The notes below the pieces were generated by a model that saw only the letters and a program-made list of their open reading frames with translations, was not told the DNA's origin and searched no databases. Shown piece by piece: positions 44,648 to 53,131 of a stretch of 64,000 nucleotides of DNA; position 1 is the stretch's first letter, and the number at the start of each line of letters is the position of its first letter. This DNA comes from Streptomyces actuosus (lineage in GTDB: Bacteria > Actinomycetota > Actinomycetes > Streptomycetales > Streptomycetaceae), in contig NZ_JAFFZS010000033.1 in assembly GCF_016921115.1 (NCBI RefSeq), forward strand, positions 17,432-81,431, in the 5' to 3' direction. The position numbers were made by a program, and so were the translations under genes.

Positions 44648-44705
44648 TAAAACTTCTCAAGGCGGGAGTAAGGGTCTGCTTGCGCCGCCTACGGTCGCAC
44701 GGGTG

Positions 44706-46514
44706 ATGAGCAGCAGTCCGGAGACCACGACCCGCACCACCGGCGCACACCGGTCGCAGCGCGAGGCGCGCGACCGCACCGCGGCGCGCACTCTGGCGCA
44801 GCGTCCTCCCGCACGCTACGAGCCGTACCTGGACGGTCTGTTCACCTACTGCCTGTCGGTGCTGTGCGACCACGAGGCGGCGACCGCCGCCCTGGGAGAC
44901 GTCCTCGCGCTCGCCGAGCGGCGCGGCCAGCGCGTCCCGGAGGCGGCCGGGGACCGCCGTGCCTGGCTGTACGCGCTGGCCCGCTGGGCGTGCCTGCGCA
45001 AGCTGGCCGAGGCCAGGCAGCGACGCCAGGCCCCGCACGCGGCCGGCCGGCACGCCACGGACAAGCGCCACGCCGCCGAGAAGAAGGCCGGTGCCGGGAA
45101 GCGTCACGGCTCCGAGCGACAGCACCCGGCTGCCCAGGCGGGCCCCGCCGTCTCGGCGGAGGCGCAACGGCAGCGTCGGCGCGAACTGGCGCTGCTGGCC
45201 TGGCCGGAAGCGGCCGGAACCACCCCCGAGCAGCGCGAGGCGCTGGAACTCGCCGTACGCCACCACCTCGCCGCGCACGAGGTGGCCGCGGTCCTCGGGA
45301 TGGACCTGGCGGGCGCCCGTGAGCTGCTGGCCTCCGCGGCCTGCGAGGTGGAGCGCACCCGCGCGGCGCTGGCCGTCGTGGAGACCGGCGCCTGTCCGGG
45401 CGTCGCCCGCCTCACGGGCAACGGGCAGTTCGTGCTGAGCAGCACCGTGCGGCAGGAGCTCGTCCGGCACGTCGACGACTGCCCGCGCTGCCGCCGGACC
45501 GCCGGGCGCGCGATCCCCGGCCGTTGGCCCGGCGCCACCGTCACCCCCGCCGCCCTCCCGGTCCTGGAGGCCCCCCGTGCGGCGCTGCAGGGGGCCATGG
45601 CGCACCACCCGCGCGCGCGGGGCGCCGCCGCGCCCCGCTTCGACCGGCGGGGTTTCCCCATGGACCCCAAGGATCGCGCGGCCCGCCGTGAGCGACTCCG
45701 CGCGCGTGCCGTCACCACGACCGTCGTCGCCACGGTCGTCGCCGCACCCGTGCTCGCGCTGTGGGCCGCCCACCGGGGTGACCCGCCGGGAGAGGGGCCG
45801 GACGACGGCTCGGCCAGGGCCAGCCGCGAGGACGGCTCCGGCAGACTCGGCGGCGACGCGGCGGGCGGCGGATACGAGAACGCAGGCAACGCCAGCACCA
45901 GCCCCGGCGGCCTTCACGCCGGCGGTGGTCGGCCGGACGTCTCGGTGAACGTCGTCAACGTCACCGGCGTCGGCACGGCGGGCGCCGGGCACCTCGACGT
46001 CTCGGCCGGCAGCAGCGGCGACACCACGCTGATCACGCTCACCGCCTCCGGGGCGGAGCCGCTGCGCTGGTCGGCGACGACCGGTGCCGCCTGGCTCTAC
46101 CTGAGCCGGTCCTCGGGAACCCTCCAGCCCGGCGCATCACTGACGATCAAGGTCTACGTCGACCCTCTGCGCGAGCCCTCCGGGCACTGGACCGCGCGCG
46201 TGGCGATCTCACCCGCCGGGGTCGTCGTCACCATCGACGGCTACGGCACCGCACCCAGACCCTCCGACTCCGGCGACGACCCCGCTCCCGCTCCGGATCC
46301 CGGCCCCGGCACGCCCGACGACCCGCCGCCGACGCCCGCACCGGCTCCGACGGCCACCTCGACGCCCTCCGACCCGTCGCCCGGTGACGCGTCCCCGACC
46401 CCCGGCACCGGTCCGAGCACGACGACCCCGCCCCCCTCCACCGACCCCACCACGAGCGCGTCGACGCAGCCCGGCGACGGTGGCGGCGACGCACCGAGCC
46501 CGTCGCCGTCGTAG
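44706..46514 (+). CDS. Sigma-like / zinc-finger / transmembrane / BACON fusion protein
   Basis: 602 residues. Residues ~35-105 resemble sigma region 2 (YLDGLFTYCLSVLCDHEAAT, WLYALARWACLRKL); ~165-235 resemble sigma region 4 (LALLAWPEAAGTTPEQREAL, HEVAAVLGMDLAGARELLAS); HVDDCPRCRRTAGR at ~257 resembles an anti-sigma zinc-finger helix. One membrane helix follows at ~336-356 (AVTTTVVATVVAAPVLALWA). Outside the cell comes a BACON/Ig-like domain (~430-515: LRWSATTGAAWLYLSRSSGT) and a Pro/Ser/Thr wall-spanning tail. ATG 44706 used, GTG 44703 possible; no Shine-Dalgarno. Role: perhaps a degenerate ECF factor tethered to a surface sensor (inference). Confidence 0.75.
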   Translation: MSSSPETTTRTTGAHRSQREARDRTAARTLAQRPPARYEPYLDGLFTYCLSVLCDHEAATAALGDVLALAERRGQRVPEAAGDRRAWLYALARWACLRKLAEARQRRQAPHAAGRHATDKRHAAEKKAGAGKRHGSERQHPAAQAGPAVSAEAQRQRRRELALLAWPEAAGTTPEQREALELAVRHHLAAHEVAAVLGMDLAGARELLASAACEVERTRAALAVVETGACPGVARLTGNGQFVLSSTVRQELVRHVDDCPRCRRTAGRAIPGRWPGATVTPAALPVLEAPRAALQGAMAHHPRARGAAAPRFDRRGFPMDPKDRAARRERLRARAVTTTVVATVVAAPVLALWAAHRGDPPGEGPDDGSARASREDGSGRLGGDAAGGGYENAGNASTSPGGLHAGGGRPDVSVNVVNVTGVGTAGAGHLDVSAGSSGDTTLITLTASGAEPLRWSATTGAAWLYLSRSSGTLQPGASLTIKVYVDPLREPSGHWTARVAISPAGVVVTIDGYGTAPRPSDSGDDPAPAPDPGPGTPDDPPPTPAPAPTATSTPSDPSPGDASPTPGTGPSTTTPPPSTDPTTSASTQPGDGGGDAPSPSPS

Positions 46515-46528
46515 GGGGCCGCTCCCGG

Positions 46529-47503
46529 TCAGCCCGCCGGATCGGCAGGGCCCGCCGGACCGGGAACGCCGGTCGGGTCCGCCGGATGCGGTGCCAGCAA
46601 GGGGAGGCGCGAGGCCAGCCGCTCCTCGCACAACTCGACCAGCCGGTCGTAGCCGGCCTTGCCCATGAGCTCGGTGAGCTCCGCCCGGTAGGAAACGTAG
46701 ACGGGGTCGCCCGCGCCGTGCGCCGACGTCGCCGACGTGCACCACCAGTGCAGGTCGTGCCCGCCCGGACCCCAGCCGCGGCGGTCGTACTCACCGATCG
46801 ACACCTGCAGTACGCGCGTGTCGTCCGGTCGTTCGATCCAGTCGAAGGTGCGGCGGACCGGCAGCTGCCAGCAGACGTCCGGCTTGGTCTCCAGCGGCTC
46901 CCGGCCCTCGTGCAGGGCCAGGATGTGGAGCGAGCAGCCGGCCCCGCCGGCGAAGCCGGGCCGGTTCTGGAAGATGCAGGACCCCTGGTACGGGCGGGTC
47001 TGCCGGTCGCCGTCCTCGTCCTTGGACACCCAGCCGTTCCGCGTGCCCTCGGCATGGTGCTGCCAGATGTCCGGCGTGAGTCTCGCCACATGCTCGGCGA
47101 CCCGCTGCTCGTCGTCCTCGTCGGAGAAGTGGGCGCCCAAGGAGCAGCACCCGTCGTCGGCGCGGCCCGCCTGGATGCCCTGGCAGCCGCTGCCGAAGAT
47201 GCAGTTCCAGCGAGAGGTCAGCCATGTCAGATCGCAGCGGAAGACCTGCTCGTCGTCCGCCGGATCGGGGAACTCCACCCATGCGCGGGCGAAATCCAGC
47301 CCCTTCTCGTCGGCCTCCCGGGCCTTCTTCGACTTCCTGGCCGCCTTCGCCTGGGAAGGAAGCGCGGAGGACGAAGGAAGGCCGGAGCGCCCGGCCGCCC
47401 GAGCCGTCCCGGATGTCTCGGCCGGCTCCGCCGTTCTGGGCGTCTTGGCCTTCTTGGGCGTCTTGGCCGCCTTTTCGTCCTTCGCCTTTTTCGTCTTTGG
47501 CAC
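46529..47503 (-). CDS. Cys-rich conserved protein, putative metal-binding
   Basis: 324 residues, GTG start. A Lys/Ala-rich N-terminal ~75 residues precede a folded domain with many Cys and aromatic residues (RCDLTWLTSRWNCIFGSGCQ, DDGCCSLGAHF, SCIFQNRPGFAGGAGCSLHI, DVCWQLPVRR). The Cys spacing resembles proteins annotated as zinc- or iron-chelating (YkgJ/DUF3109-like), but I cannot confirm the family. No signal peptide. Convergent with the BACON gene (14 bp between stops) and divergent from ppx. Confidence 0.65.
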   Translation of the reverse strand: MPKTKKAKDEKAAKTPKKAKTPRTAEPAETSGTARAAGRSGLPSSSALPSQAKAARKSKKAREADEKGLDFARAWVEFPDPADDEQVFRCDLTWLTSRWNCIFGSGCQGIQAGRADDGCCSLGAHFSDEDDEQRVAEHVARLTPDIWQHHAEGTRNGWVSKDEDGDRQTRPYQGSCIFQNRPGFAGGAGCSLHILALHEGREPLETKPDVCWQLPVRRTFDWIERPDDTRVLQVSIGEYDRRGWGPGGHDLHWWCTSATSAHGAGDPVYVSYRAELTELMGKAGYDRLVELCEERLASRLPLLAPHPADPTGVPGPAGPADPAG

Positions 47504-47586
47504 GCGTCCAGGGTATGCCCCCCGTGCTCCCGCCCGGCGCCGCACGGGGGGCTGAGGACTGCGCCGCTGGCAGTAGCGTTCCCTAC

Positions 47587-48519
47587 ATGAGACTCGGTGT
47601 CCTCGACGTGGGATCGAACACGGTGCATCTGCTGGTGGTGGATGCGCACCCAGGCGCGCGCCCGCTGCCCGCGCACTCGCACAAGGCGGAGTTGCGCCTT
47701 GCCCAACTCCTCGACGAGGGCGGTGCGATCGACTCCGAGGGGGTCGACAGGCTCGTCGGTGTCGTCAAGGACGCACTTCAGGCCGCGGAGGACAAGGGCG
47801 TCGAGGACCTGCTGCCGTTCGCCACCTCCGCCGTGCGCGAGGCCAGCAACGCCGACGACGTCCTCGCGCGCGTGCAGGCCGAGACCGGGGTCGAGCTTCA
47901 GGTCCTCACCGGCGAGGAGGAGGCCCGTCTCACCTTCCTCGCCGCGCGCCGCTGGTTCGGCTGGTCGGCCGGGAAACTGCTGGTCCTCGACATCGGCGGG
48001 GGCTCCCTGGAGATCGCCTACGGCATCGACGAGGAGCCCGACGCAGCCGTCTCCCTGCCGCTCGGCGCGGGTCGGCTCACTGCGGCCTGGCTGCCCGGCG
48101 ACCCGCCCGACCCCGAGGCCGTACGGTCCCTGCGCCGCCACGTCCGCGCGCAGATCGCCCGCACGGTCGGCGAGTTCAGCCGCTTCGGTGCCCCCGATCA
48201 CGTGGTCGCCACCTCCAAGACCTTCAGGCAGCTCGCCCGCATCGCCGGTGCCGCCCGTTCCGCCGACGGCCTGTACGTGCAGCGCGAGCTGAAGCGGGAG
48301 TCCCTGGAGGCATGGGTCCCCAAGCTGGCCGCCATGACGGCCGAGCAGCGGGGCCAGCTGCCCGGCGTCTCCGAGGGCCGGGCCGGCCAGCTCCTGGCAG
48401 GCGCCCTGGTGGCCGAGGGGGCGATGGACCTGTTCGGCGTGGAGAACCTGGAGATCTGCCCGTGGGCCCTGCGCGAGGGCGTGATCCTGCGGCGGCTGGA
48501 CCACATGGGATCGGCCTGA
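47587..48519 (+). CDS. ppx: Exopolyphosphatase / guanosine pentaphosphate phosphohydrolase (Ppx/GppA)
   Basis: 310 residues, the short two-domain actinobacterial type. ASKHA signatures: LGVLDVGSNTVHLLVVDAHP, LLPFATSAVREASNADDVL, GVELQVLTGEEEARLTFLA, LLVLDIGGGSLEIAYG and VVATSKTFRQLARIAG. Hydrolyses polyphosphate and/or pppGpp, linking phosphate storage to stringent control. Mycobacteria have a catalytic and a near-inactive paralogue of this size, so activity is not certain. ATG 47587 chosen at the start of the conserved strand. Confidence 0.9.
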   Translation: MRLGVLDVGSNTVHLLVVDAHPGARPLPAHSHKAELRLAQLLDEGGAIDSEGVDRLVGVVKDALQAAEDKGVEDLLPFATSAVREASNADDVLARVQAETGVELQVLTGEEEARLTFLAARRWFGWSAGKLLVLDIGGGSLEIAYGIDEEPDAAVSLPLGAGRLTAAWLPGDPPDPEAVRSLRRHVRAQIARTVGEFSRFGAPDHVVATSKTFRQLARIAGAARSADGLYVQRELKRESLEAWVPKLAAMTAEQRGQLPGVSEGRAGQLLAGALVAEGAMDLFGVENLEICPWALREGVILRRLDHMGSA

Positions 48520-49198
48520 GCCTGTCCGGCGGATCATGCCGGAGACGAGGTACCCGGCGCGCCCGCGCGCGGCGCTGCAGGGGCTGCCGCGTTCCGCGTC
48601 GACGTCCTCCTCCGCCTTACGGCCGGAGCTGCCGCGCCCCGCACGCGCGAGGCGAGAGGCGGGGCGCCGTCGGCCCCCTCCGGCCCGATCCGCCGGACAG
48701 GCCCCGGCCCGGAGCTTCCCAGCCGGCCGGTGGAGCCGTCCGGCCGCGGCACCGCCCGGACGCCGTGGCGGCCACCGGGCACGGGAGCGGCTCCCGAGGC
48801 ACCGGTGGTCGCTCGCCCGGTGCCGGTGCCGCTCGCCGGGGGGCTGTCCGCCGAGGCCGCTCGCCGGGTGCCGGGGCCGGTCACCCGGACTTTCGGAAGC
48901 GCGGCACGGGCCCTCGAAGCCGTGACCCCGGCGCGCGAGCCGTGGCTCCGGCGCGCAAGCCGTGGCGCGTACGCCGGAAGCCCTCGCGCGCACCGGAAGC
49001 GGTCGCGCGGGTGCCGCCGCCCAGGCCGCCCCGCCGCCCGGAACCGTGGCCCCGAGCGGTCGCCCCGAACCGCCGTACGGACGCCAGGGCTGCCGCCCCG
49101 ACGCCCGGACCGCAGCCCCCGCCGTCCCGTATGGCACTCACCACAACGGCCAACAGACGCCCGGCCCCACCCGTACCGCACCCCGTAACCTGTCCCCC
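48520..49198. other. 679-bp gene-free region with degenerate repeats
   Basis: GC near 80 percent. Short imperfect direct repeats, e.g. AGCCGTG(A/G)CYCCGGCGCGC around 48918-48960 and GCTCGCCGGG-type units around 48830-48875. Open frames on both strands lack coherent composition, so no gene is called. Confidence 0.45.
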
Positions 49199-50023
49199 AT
49201 GGCAGAGCCAGTCGTGCGTATCCCGGATGCGAAGGTCGCCCTGTCGACGGCCTCCGTCTACCCGGAGTCGACGGCGACGGCCTTCGAGATCGCCGCGCGC
49301 CTCGGCTACGACGGCGTCGAGGTCATGGTGTGGACCGACCCGGTCAGCCAGGACATCGAGGCGCTGCGCCGGCTCAGCGACTACCACCGCATCCCGATCC
49401 TCGCGGTCCACGCCCCGTGCCTGCTCATCACGCAGCGCGTGTGGTCCACCGACCCCTGGACCAAGCTCCAGCGCGCCCGCGCGGCAGCGGAGAAGCTGGG
49501 GGCGCACACGGTCGTCGTCCACCCGCCGTTCCGCTGGCAGCGGCAGTACGCGCGCGACTTCGTCGCCGGGATCTGGAGGATGGCGGACGAGACGGATGTG
49601 CGGTTCGCCGTCGAGAACATGTACCCCTGGCGCTACCGCGACCGCGAGATGCTCGCCTACGCCCCCGACTGGGACGTGACGAAGGACGACTACCGCCACT
49701 TCACGATCGATCTCAGCCACACGGCCACGGCCCGCACGGACGCCGTCCACATGATCGACCGCATGGGCGACCGGCTGGGCCACGTCCACCTCGCCGACGG
49801 CAGGGGCTCGGCCAAGGACGAGCACCTGGTGCCCGGCCGCGGCACCCAGCCGTGCGCCGAGGTGCTGGAGCGCCTCGCGATGACCGGCTTCGACGGCCAC
49901 GTCGTGATCGAGGTCAACACGCGACGGGCGATGTCCGGCGCGGAGCGCGAGGCAGACCTGGCGGAGGCGCTGGCGTACACGCGTCTGCACCTGGCCTCCG
50001 CGGTGAAGGTGCCGCGGCGATGA
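49199..50023 (+). CDS. Sugar phosphate isomerase/epimerase (AP-endonuclease-2-like TIM barrel)
   Basis: 274 residues. TIM-barrel of the xylose-isomerase-like family: KVALSTASVYPESTATAFEI, LGYDGVEVMVWTDP, LGAHTVVVHPPFRWQ, VRFAVENMYPW (Glu ligand), LGHVHLADGRGSAKDEHLVP and GFDGHVVIEVNTR. Conserved His/Glu/Asp would bind a divalent metal. Substrate unknown. TGTCCCCC before ATG 49199 gives no clear Shine-Dalgarno. Its stop overlaps the TetR gene (ATGA), so the two are co-expressed. Confidence 0.87.
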   Translation: MAEPVVRIPDAKVALSTASVYPESTATAFEIAARLGYDGVEVMVWTDPVSQDIEALRRLSDYHRIPILAVHAPCLLITQRVWSTDPWTKLQRARAAAEKLGAHTVVVHPPFRWQRQYARDFVAGIWRMADETDVRFAVENMYPWRYRDREMLAYAPDWDVTKDDYRHFTIDLSHTATARTDAVHMIDRMGDRLGHVHLADGRGSAKDEHLVPGRGTQPCAEVLERLAMTGFDGHVVIEVNTRRAMSGAEREADLAEALAYTRLHLASAVKVPRR

Positions 50024-50640
50024 GCGACATCGGCGCCCGCCGGCGCGGTCGCCCCCCGCGTACGGAGTCGGCGGACACCCGCGACCGCATCCTGACCGCC
50101 GCCCGCGCGGAGTTCTCCGAACGGGGCTACGAGAAGACGTCCGTGCGGGGGATCGCGAAGGCCGCCGGCGTGGACTCGGCCCTCGTCCACCACTACTTCG
50201 GCACCAAGGAGCAGGTCTTCGAGGCCGCCGTCGAGGTGGCCTTCGCGCCCGCCCTGAAGGTGCGCGACTCCGTCCTCGACGGTCCGCTCGACAACGTCGG
50301 CGAGCGCATGACCCGCACCATCGTCGACCTGTGGGAGAACCCCGTGACGCGGACGCCGCTCCTCGCGATCGTCCGCTCGGCCGTCAACAACGAGACCGCC
50401 GCCGCCGTCTTCCGCCGCCTGGTCTCCGCCCAGCTGCTGCGCCGTATCGCGGGGGAGCTGGACGCCCCCGACGCGGAGCTGCGCGCCGAACTGGCGGCGG
50501 CGCAGCTCGTGGGTCTCGCCATGCTCCGGTACGTGATCAAGGTGGAGCCGCTGGCGTCGGCGGACGCCGAGCACGTCATCGCGCGGGTGGCCCCCGTGGT
50601 CCAGGGGCACCTCACGGGCCGCACAGGGACGGCGGCGTGA
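50020..50640 (+). CDS. TetR-family regulator coupled to the isomerase gene
   Basis: 206 residues. HTH: DRILTAARAEFSERGYEKTS, VRGIAKAAGVDSALVHHYFG. Ligand domain with TRTPLLAIVRSAVNNETAAA, typical of TetR_C_17-like members. The 4-bp overlap with the isomerase-like gene is unusual, as TetR genes are more often divergent from targets; it may autoregulate this two-gene operon (inference). Confidence 0.9.
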   Translation: MSDIGARRRGRPPRTESADTRDRILTAARAEFSERGYEKTSVRGIAKAAGVDSALVHHYFGTKEQVFEAAVEVAFAPALKVRDSVLDGPLDNVGERMTRTIVDLWENPVTRTPLLAIVRSAVNNETAAAVFRRLVSAQLLRRIAGELDAPDAELRAELAAAQLVGLAMLRYVIKVEPLASADAEHVIARVAPVVQGHLTGRTGTAA

Positions 50641-50992
50641 CGGGTTCCCGACGGGTCCCCGGCCGGTTCCTGGGCGGTGCGGCCCCTGCCGGGCGGTCCC
50701 CCCGGGCTGGCCGAGGAGGTGGGCCGGGCTTCGGAGCGGCACCCGGGCGCTCGACCCTGATGGGCGCAGTCGACGGACGCACGAGGTGCCCCGGGTGCCC
50801 CCGGCGTGTCAGGTCCTGCGGGCGGCTCGGGCGCGGTGACGGTGGGCACGAGACGGTCGTCCCGAGATCCGGACACTGCGTCCCGCCCACTGGATGACCG
50901 GCGTACGCTCGTCAGCAGCCAGAATCCTCCGACCGTCAGCAGCCGGGTCCTCCCGGCCGTCCCTGACACAGTCTCCCAAGGAGCGAGCGACG
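50641..50992. other. 352-bp ilvD upstream region
   Basis: No gene. It should hold the ilvD promoter; AAGGAGCGAGCGACG before ATG 50993 includes an AAGGAG ribosome-binding site. No leader peptide rich in branched-chain codons or attenuator hairpin was found. Confidence 0.45.
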
Positions 50993-52846
50993 ATGCCCGA
51001 GCTGAGGTCCCGCACAGTCACCCACGGTCGCAACATGGCGGGCGCCCGCGCCCTGATGCGCGCCTCCGGTGTACCCGGTGCGGACATCGGCCGGAAGCCC
51101 GTCATCGCGGTCGCCAACAGCTTCACCGAGTTCGTCCCCGGCCACACGCACCTCCAGCCGGTCGGCCGCATCGTCAGCGAGGCGATCCGGGAGGCCGGCG
51201 GCATCCCGCGCGAGTTCAACACCATCGCCGTCGACGACGGCATCGCGATGGGCCACGGCGGCATGCTCTACAGCCTGCCGTCCCGGGACCTGATCGCGGA
51301 CTCGGTCGAGTACATGGTCGAGGCGCACTGCGCCGACGCCCTCGTCTGCATCTCCAACTGCGACAAGATCACCCCCGGCATGCTGAACGCGGCCCTGCGG
51401 CTCAACATCCCGACGGTCTTCGTCTCCGGCGGTCCGATGGAGTCCGGCCGCGCGACCCTCGTCGACGGCACGGTCCGCACGCTCGACCTGGTCGACGCGA
51501 TCTCCGACGCCGTGAACGACAAGATCTCCGACGAGGACATCCTCCGCATCGAGGAGAACGCCTGTCCGACCTGCGGTTCCTGCTCCGGCATGTTCACCGC
51601 CAACTCGATGAACTGCCTGACGGAGGCGATCGGCCTCTCCCTGCCCGGCAACGGCTCGGTCCTGGCCACCCACACCGCGCGGAGGCAGCTGTACGTCGAC
51701 GCGGCCCGCACGGTGATGGACCTGACCCGCCGCTACTACGAGCAGGACGACGACAGCGTGCTGCCCCGTTCCGTCGCCACCTTCCCGGCGTTCGAGAACG
51801 CGATGGCGCTGGACATCGCCATGGGCGGCTCCACCAACACGATCCTGCACCTGCTGGCCGCGGCCCAGGAGGCGGGTGTCCCGTTCGGTCTGGACGAGAT
51901 CGACCGGGTCTCCCGCCGGGTGCCCTGCCTGGCCAAGGTGGCGCCGAACGTCGGCAAGAACCGCACCTACTACATGGAGGACGTGCACCGCGCCGGCGGC
52001 ATCCCCGCCCTGCTCGGCGAGCTGCACCGTGCCGGCCTGCTCAACGAGGACGTCCACGCGGTCCACAGCACCTCCCTGGCCGACTGGCTGAAGACCTGGG
52101 ACGTCCGGGGCGGCTCCCCGTCCCCGGAGGCCGTTGAGCTCTGGCACGCGGCCCCCGGCTGTGTGCGTTCCGCCGAGGCCTTCTCGCAGTCCGAGCGCTG
52201 GGAGTCACTGGACCAGGACGCCGAGAGCGGCTGCATCCGCAGCGCCGAGCACGCCTACTCCAAGGACGGCGGCCTGGCGGTGCTCAAGGGCAACCTGGCG
52301 GTGGACGGCTGCGTGGTGAAGACGGCCGGCGTCGACGAGTCGATCTGGACCTTCGAGGGCCCCGCGGTCGTCTGCGAGTCCCAGGAGGAGGCCGTCCAGA
52401 AGATCCTGGCGCAGCAGGTCGAGGAGGGCGACGTGGTGGTCATCCGCTACGAGGGCCCGAAGGGCGGCCCGGGCATGCAGGAGATGCTCTACCCGACCTC
52501 GTACCTCAAGGGCCGCGGCCTGGGCAAGGCGTGCGCCCTCATCACCGACGGCCGCTTCTCCGGCGGCACCTCGGGCCTGTCCATCGGCCACGCGTCCCCC
52601 GAGGCGGCGTCGGGCGGCACGATCGCCCTCGTCGAGGACGGCGACCGCATCCGGATCGACATCCCCGGCCGGTCCATCGAGCTCCTGGTCGACGACGCGG
52701 AACTGACGCGCCGCGAGCAGGCCCTGGACGGCGCGTACGTCCCGAAGAACCGCGAGCGCAAGGTCTCGGCCGCGCTGCGCGCCTACGCCGCCATGGCCAC
52801 CAGCGCCGACAAGGGCGCCGTCCGGGACGTGTCCAAGCTGGGCTGA
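50993..52846 (+). CDS. ilvD: Dihydroxy-acid dehydratase
   Basis: Penultimate step of valine/isoleucine synthesis. 617 residues, full length. Fe-S and Mg ligands: VDDGIAMGHGGMLYSLPSRD, CISNCDKITPGMLNAALRL, ENACPTCGSCSGMFTANSMN; then MGGSTNTILHLLAAA, PKGGPGMQEMLYPTSYLKG and ITDGRFSGGTSGLSIGHASP. The long form with two additional Cys segments matches the 4Fe-4S E. coli-type enzyme. AAGGAG 7-12 nt before ATG. Followed by a strong terminator. Confidence 0.97.
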   Translation: MPELRSRTVTHGRNMAGARALMRASGVPGADIGRKPVIAVANSFTEFVPGHTHLQPVGRIVSEAIREAGGIPREFNTIAVDDGIAMGHGGMLYSLPSRDLIADSVEYMVEAHCADALVCISNCDKITPGMLNAALRLNIPTVFVSGGPMESGRATLVDGTVRTLDLVDAISDAVNDKISDEDILRIEENACPTCGSCSGMFTANSMNCLTEAIGLSLPGNGSVLATHTARRQLYVDAARTVMDLTRRYYEQDDDSVLPRSVATFPAFENAMALDIAMGGSTNTILHLLAAAQEAGVPFGLDEIDRVSRRVPCLAKVAPNVGKNRTYYMEDVHRAGGIPALLGELHRAGLLNEDVHAVHSTSLADWLKTWDVRGGSPSPEAVELWHAAPGCVRSAEAFSQSERWESLDQDAESGCIRSAEHAYSKDGGLAVLKGNLAVDGCVVKTAGVDESIWTFEGPAVVCESQEEAVQKILAQQVEEGDVVVIRYEGPKGGPGMQEMLYPTSYLKGRGLGKACALITDGRFSGGTSGLSIGHASPEAASGGTIALVEDGDRIRIDIPGRSIELLVDDAELTRREQALDGAYVPKNRERKVSAALRAYAAMATSADKGAVRDVSKLG

Positions 52847-52853
52847 GCCACCA

Positions 52854-52906
52854 CCCGCCCGTGTGCGGGGCCGCCGCTCTCGGGGTCGGCCCCGCACACG
52901 GGCGGG
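52854..52906 (+). terminator. ilvD terminator
   Basis: CCCGCCCGTGTGCGGGGCC (52854-52872) and its exact complement at 52888-52906: a perfect 19-bp stem with a 15-nt loop, 8 bp after the stop. Confidence 0.8.
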
Positions 52907-53131
52907 GCAGTGGTGCGGCGTCTCCCCGTGCGGCCTCCGCCACATGGAGCCGCCCTCACCGCGTCCCTGTCCGTGCGGCGCGCACCCGGCCGCCCACCGG
53001 CCGGTGGCCGGATACAAGCGCCCGCGGCCGGTCGCCCGTCCGCGCCGTCCGCACGTCACCTCCCCGCAGGCCCCCGACCACAGGTCCTCCCTTTCATCGG
53101 GCACCGCTCCCACCGGTCGCCGCCCCGTCGG

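Larger units (their letters stand above)
44129..44705. other. 577-bp divergent region with direct repeats
   Basis: Between radA and the BACON fusion gene. Contains three CGACCCTGCCG-type repeats (44273-44322), a 33-bp tandem duplication (44341-44373, 44374-44404) and the palindrome ACCCGTACGGGT (44636-44647). Open frames here are repeat-driven and not credible genes. Confidence 0.55.

Noticed and set aside
48534..49181. A 215-codon minus-strand frame between ppx and the isomerase gene
   Set aside because: Arg/Gly/Pro-rich with degenerate repeats; typical of random high-GC DNA.
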